Shown here: piece by piece, positions 35,323 to 47,604 of the stretch
Layout: each line of letters begins with the position of its first letter
Position numbering within the stretch: the stretch's first letter is position 1
Source: Termitomyces sp. T153
Lineage: Eukaryota; Basidiomycota; Agaricomycetes; Agaricales; Lyophyllaceae
DNA length: 64,000 nt
Assembly (NCBI GenBank): GCA_018296165.2
Contig: JACKQL020000032.1
Span: 62,001-126,000, forward strand
Reading direction: 5' to 3'
Notes under the pieces: model-generated
The model's database searches: none
The model's input: only the letters and a program-made list of their open reading frames with translations
What the model was told of the DNA's origin: nothing
Made by a program: the position numbers and the translations under genes

Positions 35323-38300
35323 ATGGCCTCCTTTGCCATGGTGCTTCCCTCCAAGAAGGAGGAGGAAAGCGGCCTGAGCTCGTACTACAATAACAAGACC
35401 ACAATCATCCAGGAAGCCCGCGTATTCAATGAATCACCCATTAGTCCACGCAAATGCAGATTACTCCTCACTCGGATTGTGTATCTTCTTTGCGTTGGCG
35501 AGACTCTGACATCGCAGGAAGCCACTTCATTGTTCTTTGGAACTACAAAACTATTCCAACATAAAGATGTGCGGTCTCTTCCCAATCTACAAAGTCCAGC
35601 AATAATTGATCCTGTTCACAGAGCGCGCTGCGGCAGGCCGTGTACATGGCTATCAAGGAATTGGCAGAATCAGCAGAAGATGTTATAATGGTCACCAGCA
35701 GTATCATGAAGGATATGCAGCCCAACTCTGAGGTTATATACCGCTCAAACGCCATCCGAGCTCTCAGCCGTATCATCGATGTGCGTCAGCATCGTACTTG
35801 AGTATTGCATTGGCTGATTTACACACGTATCAGCCGTCAATGGCACAAGGTATTGAGCGTTTCTTCAAGGCTGCTATTGTCGACCGTAATCCCAACGTTG
35901 CATCTGCTGCTCTCGTCTCTGCCTACCATCTCTTTCCCTTCGCGAAAGACGTTGTTAAGCGTTGGGCGAATGAGACGCAGGAAGCTGTCAACACTAAATC
36001 TTCCCCTTCGTTCTATGACGCAACCATTGGCACTGGTGGTGGTGGTGGAATTCTTGGATTTGGCGCGGCACCACAACCTACTACTCAAAACACGATCATC
36101 ACGTCGAGCTACTGCGTCCAATATCACGCCATCGGTCTGTTGTATCTCATTCGGCAACAAGACCGGATGGCTGTCACGAAGATGATACAACAATATTCGG
36201 GTACAAAGCCTGGTGCAGGATCAATTCTAAAGAACCCAATGTCAATCTGTATGTTGATACGGTACACGGCCAAGGTCATGGAGGAAGATTCCAAGTGAGT
36301 GTTAGCAACATCAAAGGCAAGAAATCACTTATATTTCTGGCTAGTCTTCAACGCCCGATGCTGGAGTTCATTGACGGCTGGTTGAGGCATAAGAGTGACA
36401 TGGTCAACTATGAAGCTGCGCGCGTAATCTGTGAAATGAAGAACGTTAGCCCCCAGCAACTATCGAAAGCCATCTCAGGTGATTATTCTAGCGAGCATTT
36501 GAGATTGTCCGAGGCTCATAAAAGGCGATAGTCCTCCAACTTTTCCTGTCCTCACCCAAAGCTGTCCTCAAATTCGCTGCTACACGTACTCTCGCCGCTC
36601 TCGCTCTCACACAACCTGCTGCTGTTGCTACATGTAATGTCGATTTAGAAGCTCTTATCGCTGATTCTAACAGGAGTGTTGCTACTTATGCAATAACTAC
36701 ACTACTCAAGGTCAGTCTTCTTGATTTAATTTGCATTATTATTCAGGCTTACTGGTATTGTTGAAGACTGGCAATGAGGCTTCGGTTGATCGTCTCATGA
36801 GACAAATCACCGGTTTCATGGCCGAAATCACGGACGAATTCAAGGTCATCATCGTCGAGGCCATTCGCTCTCTCTGCTTGAAATTTCCGACGAAACATGC
36901 TTCTATGCTCACATTCCTCTCGGGCGTGCTTCGTGATGAGGGTGGTTATGATTTCAAGCGCGCGGTCGTTGAGGCGATGTTCGATATGGTTAAGTTTATT
37001 GCCGATGCGAAGGAACAGGCCCTATCTCATCTATGTGAATTCATTGAAGACTGCGAGTTCACTAAGCTTTCTGTTCGCATCCTCCACCTTCTTGGAATGG
37101 AAGGCCCTAAATCACCACAGCCTGCCAAATATATTCGTTTCATCTATAACCGGGTTGTTTTGGAAAATGCAACTGTACGAGCAGCGGCAGTTGCGAGCTT
37201 GGCTAAATTCGGTATCAACTCGATTGACTCTGCACTGCGCAAGAGCATCACTGTTCTCCTGAATCGGTGATTGCCCGCATACGCTTACTTGTCATGTGCT
37301 GTCTTCTGACACAGCACATCTATAGTTGCTTAGACGATGTCGACGATGAAGTTCGTGATCGTGCTGCACTTTATTTGAAGACGTTCAAAGAAAAGCCATT
37401 GGCTGATGCTTATGTCAAAGAAGGTGCGGGTCTATGTTTTTGTTACCATGAGCATCTTGCCTAACACTCATTTTAGAGTCCGTATTCTCCTTGGCTGCTC
37501 TGGAATCCAAGCTTGTAACATACGTCAAGGATCCCTCTTCCAGCACCCAAGCGTTTGATATCTCGTCAGTACCGAAGATCAGTCGGTCCCAAGCTGCTCA
37601 AGACGCTTCTCGTGAGTAAGGATGACGATATATTTGGAGTTTTAACTGACCTCTTTACGTAGGTCCAAGCACATTGGATACTATCGGCGTTCCCACCACC
37701 AAGAAAGCCTCAGATTCGCCTCCTCCGCCGACGGCTGCAGAGAAGCAATCAGCGTATGTACAACAGCTTGCGGAGGTTCCAGAGTTTGCTTCGTATGGCT
37801 CCGTGCAAAACAGCACGGAAGCAACCGAGCTGACCGAGACTGAGACTGAGTATCAGGTTTCGTGTGTTACGCATATCTTCGCGGAACATATCGTCTTCCA
37901 GGCGAGTAACATCCATCCTGTTTTCTTTCGGAATCTTCTGAAAAATATATCTTGAATCTAGTTTAATGTATCGAACACACTGCCCGATACCGTTCTCGAA
38001 AACGTATCAGTTATCATGCAAGATCAGATTGAGGAACCTACCCTCACTGAGGATTTCATTATCCCTCTACCTACGTTGACTTCCTCCAACTCTCCAAGCA
38101 TCATATATGTCTCTTTCTCGAAAAACGAACCCTATCCCACTGGCTCTTTTGCATGCACGCTAAAATTCGTCACTAAAGAGCTTGATCCATCGACGGGCGA
38201 ACCTGAACAGGATGGATATGAAGATGAATACCAAATCGATGAGATTGAAGTTGGCGCACCCGACTACATTATCCCTAACTATGTTACATTCGGTGCTGAG

Positions 38301-38673
38301 TGGGACAGGCTACGTACATCACCTAGTATTACGGAAACGTTTGCCTTGTCATCCATGGAGAGCATCAAAGGTTGGTTTCCGTGATACCTAACCTTAGATA
38401 TCTGTGACTGATCTTCTTTTCTTGCTCACTATAGCCGCTTGTGACTCCATCATCGAAGTTCTTAACATGGAGCCTTTGGGTGGTACAGAGACACCAACGT
38501 CAACCTCAGTTCACACTCTACAGTTATCTGGACTTGTGCCGGGAGGAGGAGGGAAAGTGGTTGTTCGTTGTCGGATGACGTTCTCGCAGGGCGCGGGAGT
38601 GACGTTGGAGTTAGGAGTTCGTGCGGAGAAACAGGAAATTTGTGATCTTGTGCTCGACGCTGTTGGGGGTTGA
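35323..38673 (+). CDS. SEC21: Coatomer subunit gamma (COPI)
   Basis: The gamma subunit of the COPI coat, which drives Golgi-to-ER and intra-Golgi transport. The start [20 protein letters not shown] is followed by [20 protein letters not shown] and [13 protein letters not shown]; an intron of about 53 nt joins this to [17 protein letters not shown] long adaptin-type solenoid follows ([56 protein letters not shown]-like [35 protein letters not shown]). A Ser/Pro-rich hinge lies around 37550-37760, and the C-terminal ear runs from 37780 to the end ([29 protein letters not shown]). About eight short introns interrupt it. Length and order of parts are normal. Confidence 0.95.
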
Positions 38674-39061
38674 AACTTTCATTAGAATATATTTTCCTGT
38701 TTTGTTCAATACATTGACAATCTGAATGAGTCAGCACCTGATCCTCACGACATTAGCCCTGTCAGAGCCCCCTTCCATTGGTCAAAGCTGTCATAACCCA
38801 TAGCAGTCGGTGGAAGCCGAAATCTATGGGTTATTACAACTTATGAGTTACGACAGAGGTCGTTATAGGGTCCCGTGTAATCATCCTCATAACTATGTGT
38901 ATCTACAGCTATGGGAACAAAACAATCTATTATAAAAGTTGGCTGAAGTGCTCGGAAATTATCAAGGTGACCAAATTTTGTTCTGCATGCGGGACAATCT
39001 TGCAATTCTCAGGTACTAAACTACGAGCTACGAAGGCACGGGCCTGTAGCTCTTGCTTAGT
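38674..39061. other. Spacer between COPG and the transposon block
   Basis: About 390 bases of 3' flank with no gene. CpG is still at ordinary frequency here, and the drop begins near 39100, so the border of the transposon-rich island lies just after this spacer. Confidence 0.4.
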
Positions 39062-39362
39062 CCCAGACCCAACCTCACTTTGTTCGGTTAGGTCCTCAAT
39101 ATTTTAACTCAATGTTGAGATCCAGACCCAACCTCACTTTGTTCAGTTAGGTCTTTGTCATTGATAATTCAAATGCTAAGATCCAGTATTGTCTTAACTC
39201 AATGCTAAGATCCAGCCCCAATCTCACTTTGTTCAGTTAGGTCTTTGTAATTGATAATCCAATGCTAATATTCAGACCCAACCTCACTTTGTTAGGTCTT
39301 TGTAATTGATAATTCAATGTTAGGATTCAGACCCAACCTCACTTTGTCTGCTTAGGTCTTTG
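39062..39362 (+). repeat. Five-copy imperfect tandem repeat
   Basis: The core CAGACCCAACCTCACTTTGT, usually followed by TCAGTTAGGTC(TTTG), occurs five times, starting near 39062, 39122, 39212, 39272 and 39327. The spacers share AATTGATAATTCAATGCTAAGAT. Spacing is 60, 90, 60 and 55 bases; the 90-base interval contains an extra partial copy of the spacer. The array sits at the edge of the Helitron relic and may be its subterminal repeat. Confidence 0.85.
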
Positions 39363-39599
39363 TATTTTGTTCACTAACTGTTGCTGTTCTCTATATATCA
39401 ACCAATCAGGTATCTATATTACATTATCAACAAAATGCTACAATGTCCACTGGTATATATTAGAGATGCTAAGAATTATCAAAGTTAGTATTGACCAAGT
39501 AAATATTTAAACTGTCACACTTGCATTTGTAAACTATCCAGAATATCTATACTACACTGTCAGGTTATATACATTAGGTGCTGAAGTTCATAAAAGTTA

Positions 39600-41950
39600 G
39601 CAATTTGTTGCTTGAATCCATCAAAAGTCACACTTACATTTGTAAACCATTGGGGATTTCTTGATAGACAATATTTGCAATCTTTCTTGATGTGTTTCTG
39701 GGTCCAAAATGACTTTGATATGAGCTCCTGATGTGCACTGAGAAAGTGCAACATAAAGTTGGCCATGTGCAAAAACTCCTGATTGAAGGTTCAATCCAAC
39801 ATGCTTTAGCAAAGGCCAATCAAATTGAAAATTGTCTCTTGAACAATGCAATCAGCAAATCCTCTTCAGCCTCTTTAGAGACATCCATGTTGATTCTTGG
39901 AATCAAAACAATTGATCCTGCAAACTTGGCATCCCTACTGATGATCCAACATCTGAGAACTCTGGTGCTGATGTGGGTGACAATCATTCTTGTCCTATTG
40001 CAAAGTCCTTTAGTTGTTTCCAGATTCCTGAGCAGCATGACAGAAACACCAATCTTCAGAGCCAATTTAGCCAAAGGCAAACTATTGGCTCTGAGAGAGT
40101 TGAGGTATTCCATTGTATACAATCCAAGGCCATTAGTATTCCCATCATCAGATATAATAGAGTCTGCACTCTGCAAGATTTTCTCTTCTCCTAGACATTT
40201 CTGCAGAACTTCTGAGTTATCCTCTACATCAGAGTTCTTGCCAGAAAGAATGGTATGATCCAGGTAATCCTGATCATCTTGATAGTGATCAATATGAGGA
40301 TAAGTGGAAGAGATCAATCCAATGACAGAATTGTCATCACAGATCATAGTTTCTGGAAGTTGTACTATTTCTCCAGGCCCAAGATTTTTTCCAGCACCAA
40401 CATCCAATAACCAAGCTGCATGAGCAGTGTTATTAGGAGTTTGATCCAATCTCATGTTTTGAACCAAGTAGTGAATTTGAATCTGATCCTAAAGTTTTCC
40501 TCTTTTGAGTGAAGCAGTAATCATCTGCTGCCTAAGTCCTCATTGGATAACTAGGAGAGTTTGTTGAAAATCTCCTCCAAACACCATAGTCACTCCACCA
40601 AAAGGAACATCCTTTTCTAGGATGTCTCTGAACCTTTGATCCACAGAGTCAATGGCATTTTTGTGTTGCATTGGGACTTCATTACAGATGACAACTTTGG
40701 TCTGGAGTAAGAGTTGAGACGACTGAGTTCCTCTCTTGATATTGGAAATGGATGTATCTAGAGCATGAATGGGGATTTTCAACCCTGAATGTGCAGTTCT
40801 ACCACTCTCCAGCAATAAAGCAGCAATCCCCAGATGACACTACACATAATGCCACATCTCCATTGGACCAAACAGCAGAAGCTGACATTGCAGACAAATG
40901 TTGTGCCACATTCAGCTGCACTGTGAATGAATATCATCTTGCTCAAGCTGTTGTCCACAGAGTCCATAACTTCATTGAAGGCCCTCAGTTGTTCACCATT
41001 AAATCTGGCCTTGTTTTCATCCACTCTTCTCTTCAATTCCTCAACATCATAATCAGTTTCTTCTTGCAACAGTCTATTCTCCAAAATCATTTGATCAACA
41101 TCAATGTCAAATCTTTATACAGGCCAACTTACCTAGTATCACATTCCAAACTTGTTGGGGTTCGAGTATGTTGGAAAAGTCTTGAAGAGTCTTGGTAAAA
41201 TTCTTCAAGTTGTCTTGAATCAGATGAAGGCCATAGTCATAGACATCTTCATCAGTATAGACTCTGTCCCTGTATTGCTGGACATTCTCCAATCTGTATT
41301 GAAGATCATTACAAATGGAGTCTTGAAATCATTCTATAGAGTTTCTGTAGTGGTAGGAGCACAGTAGAATAGGATAGTGCAAAAGAGCTGTCTGAGAGCT
41401 GATCCTGATTGGATTGGAGCAGCTTCAGCAAGACATTGCCTCCATTCTGCATCATCTTCCAAAAGACCAAGGACCTTGCATGCCTCCTTATAAGTGGGAT
41501 AAGTGTGGCCATTGACTGTTCTGAGATCAGCCCATGATGTTGCAGTGGTCACAACTGCCAGGATCATCCTAAGGTAGAACCTTTCTCCCTGTTGGGGTGA
41601 AGCAAAGTACATCCTTCCAATAGCTGTTCCTCTTTGCCTCTCCTTCCAAGTACTTTTGGAAGCTTCATAAATAAACTTGGTTGGAAAGCTTTGATAGGTG
41701 GTGTTGTTATTAAGGAATTTGGCATTGGCTTCAAACTAAGCAGTGAGTGTAGTCTTGTTTGCATTAGGCCTGGCAGCCACCATCTCCAAAGGCTCATCAT
41801 CCTAAAAGTAGACTTCATGTTGGCCCTCCAAATGCACAGGTAACCAATACACAGGGGGATGTTATCTATGCATGTTGAATTCAAAGATGTGCCAGCAAGC
41901 CTCAAGTGCAGAGATATATCTGGCATCCAAGTGTTCCTTGATTTCATACT
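39600..41950 (-). pseudogene. Decayed Helitron (PIF1-like) helicase
   Basis: Read right to left, broken frames reproduce the C-terminal two-thirds of a fungal Helitron RepHel protein. Pieces include LTAWFEANAKFLNNN, IGRMYFASPQQGERFYLR, DLRTVNGHTYPTYKEACKVL and GLLEDDAEWRQCL (41340-41750), NGEQLRAFNEVM (about 41000), NIKRGTQSSQLLLQTK (about 40700), VFGGDFQQTL (about 40550), GLCNRTRM (about 39990) and GQLYVALSQCTSG (about 39710). At the Walker A site the reading is AAECGTTF where helicases have a GxxGxGKT-type loop, so the ATP-binding Lys is lost; Walker B reads NE instead of DE. Many stops and frameshifts separate the pieces and the Rep nuclease part is missing. It cannot encode an active transposase. 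Confidence 0.85.
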
Positions 41951-43942
41951 CTAGCAATCTCCAAAATTGTTTTCAAAGAGGACTGTTAAGCTGGACCCCC
42001 AGTACATGCTACTTCATATAAATTACTCTCTTTGTATTTTCATATGTTATGCCACCCTGTTACACAATCATTTCTTTGTTTGCCATACTTTACATAAAAC
42101 CTTATTTTACTGTCCATACATATCCAGAGTATACAAAACACACATCCCTTAGTTGTCTCAATTACTTTGTCATGACTCTGAGGGTACATTGACTTATTAC
42201 ACTTCTCATACTTTGTTACTTACTATCCTGTAGATCTTACTTTATATCTTTGTCTACAGGTATGTAATAAAGTTGTCTCAATTACTTTGTTGTGACTCTG
42301 AGGATCTTACTTTATATCTTTGTCTTCAAGGACCTTTTTGGATTTTGCCAATATACAAGGTTCCAGAATTTTGCCTTTATTTTGTGGGCCTGTTACTGGT
42401 TGATGGAGGTTTTGACCAGTTTTGTTCCATGACTTGTATGCAGGAGTAGAGATTATAATTTTCCCAACAAAGTCTAATTAGACAGGAGAAGAGTTTGCAG
42501 AGATTTTTCTTTGTGACTGGTATTGCAAAAATAGTCTGCCATACAAAATCATAACAGATTGAGATAATTTTTTCACTTTGTCCTTCTAGAAAGCCTTGAT
42601 GCAGTTGACCAGAGTCAAACACAAAATGTCAACTACTATTCACACATAAACTGATGGAGCTTGGAACATTCAAACAAAAACTATTGTTCAGAGCATACAT
42701 TTCTATGTTAACAGAGCTCAGATGAACCAGGTAAAGGCCTTGCCTTGTTTCATTTTGGTATGATGAAAACAATCAGTGCATCTATAAGGTACACTCTTTT
42801 TCAGCTATGATTAGCCTTCTTACCAAAAATTCTACTTCCTTAGATTCTGCTTCCTGTGGAGTCAAGTAAGGTCTCAGAGGTTCCAGGAAATCAGCTTTCA
42901 GCAAAAGTTATTCACAAGGTAGAAAGTAATTTTGTTGTGGCAATGGATAATTTGATGACTGCAAAGATTAACTAAGCTCACCATGCAAAGTTCTTCCAAG
43001 GTGTGGAATCAAATTATGTTGTCAATGGCAAATCACAAGAGAGACTATATTCAGAAATGAGACAGAAGAGTGGCAAAATTTATGCCTTGACAGGACAGCC
43101 CATATAGAATTTTAGAGGCATATCCTGAGTCCTCAGAATACATGCTAGAATTGCCCAATAACATGAACATTTCAAATTGTTTCCATGCTAGCTTTCTGAC
43201 TCCACACAATGCATACAACAATATCTTAGGCACTTGTTATTCAAAGGCTATTTGAGATTGCTAAGTTGAATCTCAGTTACACAAGTATTGTCTTCATTTC
43301 TTTCATATCTTGTTATTTCTGATGATTTTGATTTTTCAGCTTATAAAATGCATAACTATATAGCTAAGTCACTCCAGATTTTGCTGTCAGGCTATTTGAA
43401 TTGCACTTGCATTACATAACAAAGCTGCACTTGAACTTGATCCTTCTGTGCCAATGCTTGATTGGTTCTGCAACTCTCACTATTCTTCAAAGTCTTATAA
43501 AACATTGCAGGATCTAGAGCATGACATACAGGACATGTCTTGGGCCAAAGTCATCATTTGCAAGATGATAAAAAAGATCAAGGATCAAATGTGCCCAGGC
43601 AAAAGCCACCTGTCACAACATCAAAGTTTGAAAACTTCACATATTATAGATAAAAAGCATGATTTCTATTGATATTTTTCCTTGTGATAAAGGAGCAGGA
43701 TCCATTGATATATAGAGCTGTCAAAAAATATTGTTACACCATCTTTTACCAAAGAGACCACAAAATCAGTAAAAGTTCCCCCCTCAATATATATTCAATA
43801 AATAAGTGCTGAAAACTGTAAGCAATAATGCCAAAAACTGTAGGCAGAGAAAGGGTGCTTACTTAATACACCAATGACCTCAGAGGGAGCACTAAAAAGA
43901 CATCTTAGCAGCATAACAAACAAAAGATCTGAGAGTTGTCCA

Positions 43943-44504
43943 TGTTAGTGATTGATGCAGTGATTGCAGTGATGGCCAGACTCATCTAACAAGATGGCAG
44001 TGCCCACTCAGGCTGGTTACTGCCTAACTAATGCCAAGGAAGCACTCCCTGTCCTCCCCAGCCCAATGACCTCCTCCCTCCCTCAATTTAATGCACAAAA
44101 CAACTATTGTAGGACCTTGAGAGGATGGCGAGGTTAGAAAAGGATGTTATAAAAGAAAAGGGACAAAAAATAGACAGGGGGAACAAAGGCCTAGCTTTTG
44201 CCAAGCACACAGAACCACAAAAATCATTGGCATAAGGCAACAAAAGGCTGAAATGACAACAGCAGCATGCATGGGGCATCATAGTACATGTGTGGAGACA
44301 ACAGTATAAAAGGGAGGGATTTTGAGAGCTCCAAGCAATGTTTGATGTCCAGCTTGGAATCCCCAGGGAGTGGATTACCAAGGCTCATAATGTGAACAGA
44401 GCTTCATTCTAAGTTTTAGTTGATGATTGAAACTTAATCATTCATTTGAACATTTTGTTTGAACTTATATTTTAAAATCAATACAAATCAATCTGTTTGC
44501 TACA
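43943..44504 (+). mobile_element. Possible solo or 5' LTR
   Basis: The segment starts TGTTAG and ends TACA, has a promoter-like TATAAAAG at 44305 preceded by a G/A-rich body, and ends in an A/T-rich stretch containing several AAT(A/C)A elements, as expected of a fungal Ty3-type long terminal repeat. No matching second copy, target duplication or primer-binding site was found by eye, so the limits are tentative. A gag-like fragment lies downstream on the same strand. Confidence 0.3.
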
Positions 44505-44869
44505 ATCTTAAAAAGTTGTGAATTTGAGTGTATTGCAAGCCCTCAAACTTGCTGAATTGGCACTGTTTTGGCTGAGTCTCTGAGACAAATAGAACCAAAT
44601 ATTTCCATTTCACATCAATATGTTCAGCATTGTCATGCCATGAATAGCAAGTTGCTCTCTGAACCTTTTGAATTTATGCACTTCCTAGTTCCTCTCACTG
44701 TAGACTGAAGACTTATAGAGCATCAGAATTTCATAGAAGTTACATAAGTGATTCAGAAGCCTGAGAAGACCTTGACAGGGCTAAGTTCAAAGGTGGAGTG
44801 AGTCCAAGAACTTGTGAGATGAGCTTGAGTTGAATAAAAGAGGAGAAAATGAATTGAGTTAAGCTGAGT

Positions 44870-45025
44870 AATAAAAACCAAATAAGGCTGAGAAATTGAG
44901 ATAAGTTTGGAGAACAGATATAAGTGAGATAAGCTGGGAAACAAAGATAAGCTGGGAAATGGAAATGAGCTTGAAAATGCAGATAAGCTAGGAAATAGGA
45001 ATAAGCTGAGAAATGTAAATGGGGC
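44870..45025 (+). repeat. Degenerate AGATAAGCTGGGAAA repeat
   Basis: A 20-30 base unit of the form GATAAGCTGGGAAA(T/C)-NNNN is repeated at least five times (around 44930, 44945, 44980 and 45000 among others) with much drift. It lies inside the CpG-depleted island. Confidence 0.6.
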
Positions 45026-45144
45026 AAAATAGGAAACAACAGAAAAACTATGGCAATATTGGGACTAACTGACTAAAGTGGAGCATGGTACTTATACTAG
45101 GGCTCCTTTGGGGGACCCTGGAAAGGTGGCAATGGCAGTGGGTA

Positions 45145-45156
45145 GGGGGGGGGGGG
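45145..45156 (+). repeat. Homopolymer run of twelve G
   Basis: Twelve consecutive G bases in an otherwise AT-rich transposon region. It could be an assembly weak point. Confidence 0.8.
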
Positions 45157-45769
45157 TCTTGAACAGGTTTTCAAAGATTGGTAGTGGTTGTTAGGGGACC
45201 ACTCATTTCCAAGTTATTATTATGGTTCCTTGATTTCCAGCCTACCTCTCATCCCCATCAGGCTATTCAATGGTACCACTCTGGTGTGGGTCACATGCCC
45301 AGAGGCTGGAGATTGAGGCTGTTTATGATGAATTTTCATTTCTGAATTGGACTCTAGACTTAATTTTTGTTGAGTGTTTTTCCTAAATGATCTAGAGTAA
45401 ATGTTTCAAACACTGGCATTAGAAATCCTTAGACTTGTTCTCCCTATGCCAGGTGAGTAGTTAGACCTATAGAACTTCTCATAGACACTGAATATACTTT
45501 GGATCTCCCTCTGCCAGCTGTGTGACTGAGCCATAGCCTCCAGATGTCAGTCACCCTTACAGCAGAATGAGTCCCTAGATTTGGTCTGGGAGCCCCATTT
45601 TTGATTGCCTTTTTTCAATTGCCTTGATAGGTTGAGGCAACTAAATCAATTGTTTCAATAAGTTGAGCAACTGAAAAATCTCTCCCCCACCAGTGTCTTG
45701 CTACCTCCTGCCTACCTCCTATGACCCTTCAAGCCCCCAAGATGAAGCCCAGAGTCATTTTTTGACTCT

Positions 45770-46065
45770 AGAGATGCAGATGCAACTTACTCAAGCTTCT
45801 CTGACCTCCCACACTACCAAGCTCACTGGATTTACAACAAACCATTGAATCTATGTCTCACTCCCTCCAGGCCATCTTGGATTGCCTCCTCCTTGCTCCT
45901 ACCACTCCTCCTATGTCCCCAGCAGCTATAGGAAAGTTTCCTGCACCTCACTTTGACATTTCCACAGCCCTCCATGCAAAAATTCCTTGTCCTGCTCTCT
46001 CAGATGCCTACAAAGGGTAACTATATGGCTGGGTAACAATTCCTTCAGTCTTGCATCACTGAGGA
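45770..46065 (+). pseudogene. Ty3-type gag-like fragment
   Basis: On the plus strand the reading QQTIESMSHSLQAILDCLL, then PPMSPAAIGKFPAPHFDIS and AKIPCPALSDAYKG, followed after a frameshift and a stop by QFLQSCIT, follows the layout of fungal Ty3/gypsy gag proteins: coiled helix, proline-rich linker, then the P-x-x-x-DAY-(D/K)-G box and a short helix with a Phe-Leu pair. The frame is broken and no protease or reverse transcriptase was found nearby. Confidence 0.4.
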
Positions 46066-46089
46066 AAGCTGTGGCAAGCCAGCAGAGCA

Positions 46090-46290
46090 GGATCTGAGAG
46101 TTATGTCTAAAAAGGGATAGGAATGATGCAGTGTTAGCTGGAAGTGAACAGCAGTGTCTGAACAAGAGTTGTGGAGTTGTGAAGGTTGTTTAGCAGTGTT
46201 TGGAAATAGATCAGGAAGCTGTGGAGGTGATTGACAATGTCCAAGGAGTTGCAGAGCCATAGTTATTGGCAGTGTCCAGGGATGAATCAA
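46090..46290 (+). repeat. Degenerate CAGTGT-type repeats
   Basis: Variants of GCAGTGT(C/T)TG and GTTGTGGAG recur every 35-50 bases in this stretch (for example near 46130, 46150, 46190 and 46280). It is a decayed minisatellite in the transposon island. Confidence 0.45.
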
Positions 46291-46929
46291 CAAAAATTTG
46301 ATGGCTCCATGACTAAAATTGAGTTTGTTCTAAGATGGAAAGCATGACATGGGAGTTTCTGTGAGTGTGCCTATAAAGGAAATCAGTCAGATTATTGATA
46401 TCAAAATTTTGCACATGACTGTAGTCACTGTAGGGAAGAATGCTCTTTCCACAGAAGAAGTATTATGAATTGAGTCACAATGGTATTTAGGAGGCCTGTG
46501 TGATAATATTTGAATTAGATTAAATAAAGAAAGTATATTACTTTTCAAGGTTTCTCAAAACTTTACTATTTAACATTGGAACATCAAAAAAGACCTTTGT
46601 AAATGAAAGGGGAAGAATATTCAATCATCTATATAAAATATTTGACAAATAAATTTCAAACATTCTTTCCATTTGGAACTTATTTGACAAAGATCTTAAA
46701 TGGCTAATCAAATACTTCTTCCCTCTTATTCATAAACATATCTTATCCAAGATTTTAATATTCTTTGTACAGTCTTATCTTCAATATCAAACAAAAGCTC
46801 CTCGAAAAATAATATACAAATCACTGCAACACCATTGTAGATCATTCATGATACCTCTTTTAAGGGTCCACCAGAAACGCACAAAGAGAATTTTGAATCA
46901 TTATTATCATACTCTTAAATTCTTTTGGC

Positions 46930-47604
46930 TCAACATATTGTTCCCTGCGCCCAGTAAGTCTCTCGTTGTAGCCTAGGAGTTTGTGTACCCCTAAAAAAAG
47001 TCAAGATGCCGTGATACAGCAAAGTTCATAACGACTAGGCCCCTTCGAGGATGTCCCGATCAGTATCCGCGCTTCTATATTGGGATGTCACGTATCCAAA
47101 AGAGGCCAACAAAAAAAATTTAGACTCTGTTGAAACGCATATGCAGACCTGAACCCGAGCTTCTCTTGCTATAAAACCTCAATAAGCTTCCATCCACCTT
47201 TTCCCATTTCTGGATTGCTGAAAATCAACTGATTCCAAACTGATTCCAATGCCTTTGGCAGGCACGCCCTGTGCGATTCCGAGACCTTTTGTGAAACATG
47301 TAGATAGAATGTGATTAAGATTCCATTTTTGCAAATTTGTGATATTGCCAGGGAAATAAGATGCCAGTTTCTGTACGACCGCCGTGCAAAAGTAGCGCTG
47401 ACTAAGCGCACAAGAGTCTTCAAGGATCCCGGGCGGATCGGATCGGGACATGGTACCCCGCCGCGGGTCCGCTTTGATGTTTAACCGGTTCGGGTTGGGG
47501 TTTCGTGTTGAAAATCGTATGATAAGAGGCGATCAATATGGACCTGGTACAACTAGCGTATTATTTAGCGTCTAGCAATCCTGTGGAACCACCGCCACTT
47601 TGCT
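46930..47604. other. Intergenic region with one short unassigned ORF
   Basis: Between the transposon island and pantothenate kinase the composition returns to normal with frequent CpG. On the minus strand 47179-47451 is an open frame of 90 codons (MSRSDPPGILEDSCALSQRY...) of unknown identity. It may be an upstream antisense transcript, a small gene or chance. Confidence 0.3.

Larger units (their letters stand above)
39100..46900. mobile_element. CpG-depleted transposon-relic island
   Basis: Over almost 8 kb CpG is nearly absent while TpG and CpA are common and the DNA is AT-richer than the flanks. Inside are a decayed Helitron helicase, a possible LTR, a gag-like fragment and several degenerate short repeats. 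The pattern fits cytosine methylation of transposons followed by deamination, or a RIP-like process. Nested insertions are likely, but their borders are not clear. Confidence 0.75.

Noticed and set aside
39062..39362. CRISPR-like array
   Set aside because: The copies are imperfect, spacers are related to each other rather than unique, and the host is a fungus. It is an ordinary tandem repeat next to a transposon.
44740..45039. Minus-strand ORF rich in Phe, Leu and Tyr
   Set aside because: It is the reverse reading of the degenerate AGATAAGCTGGGAAA repeat, so the hydrophobic pattern is a by-product of the repeat.
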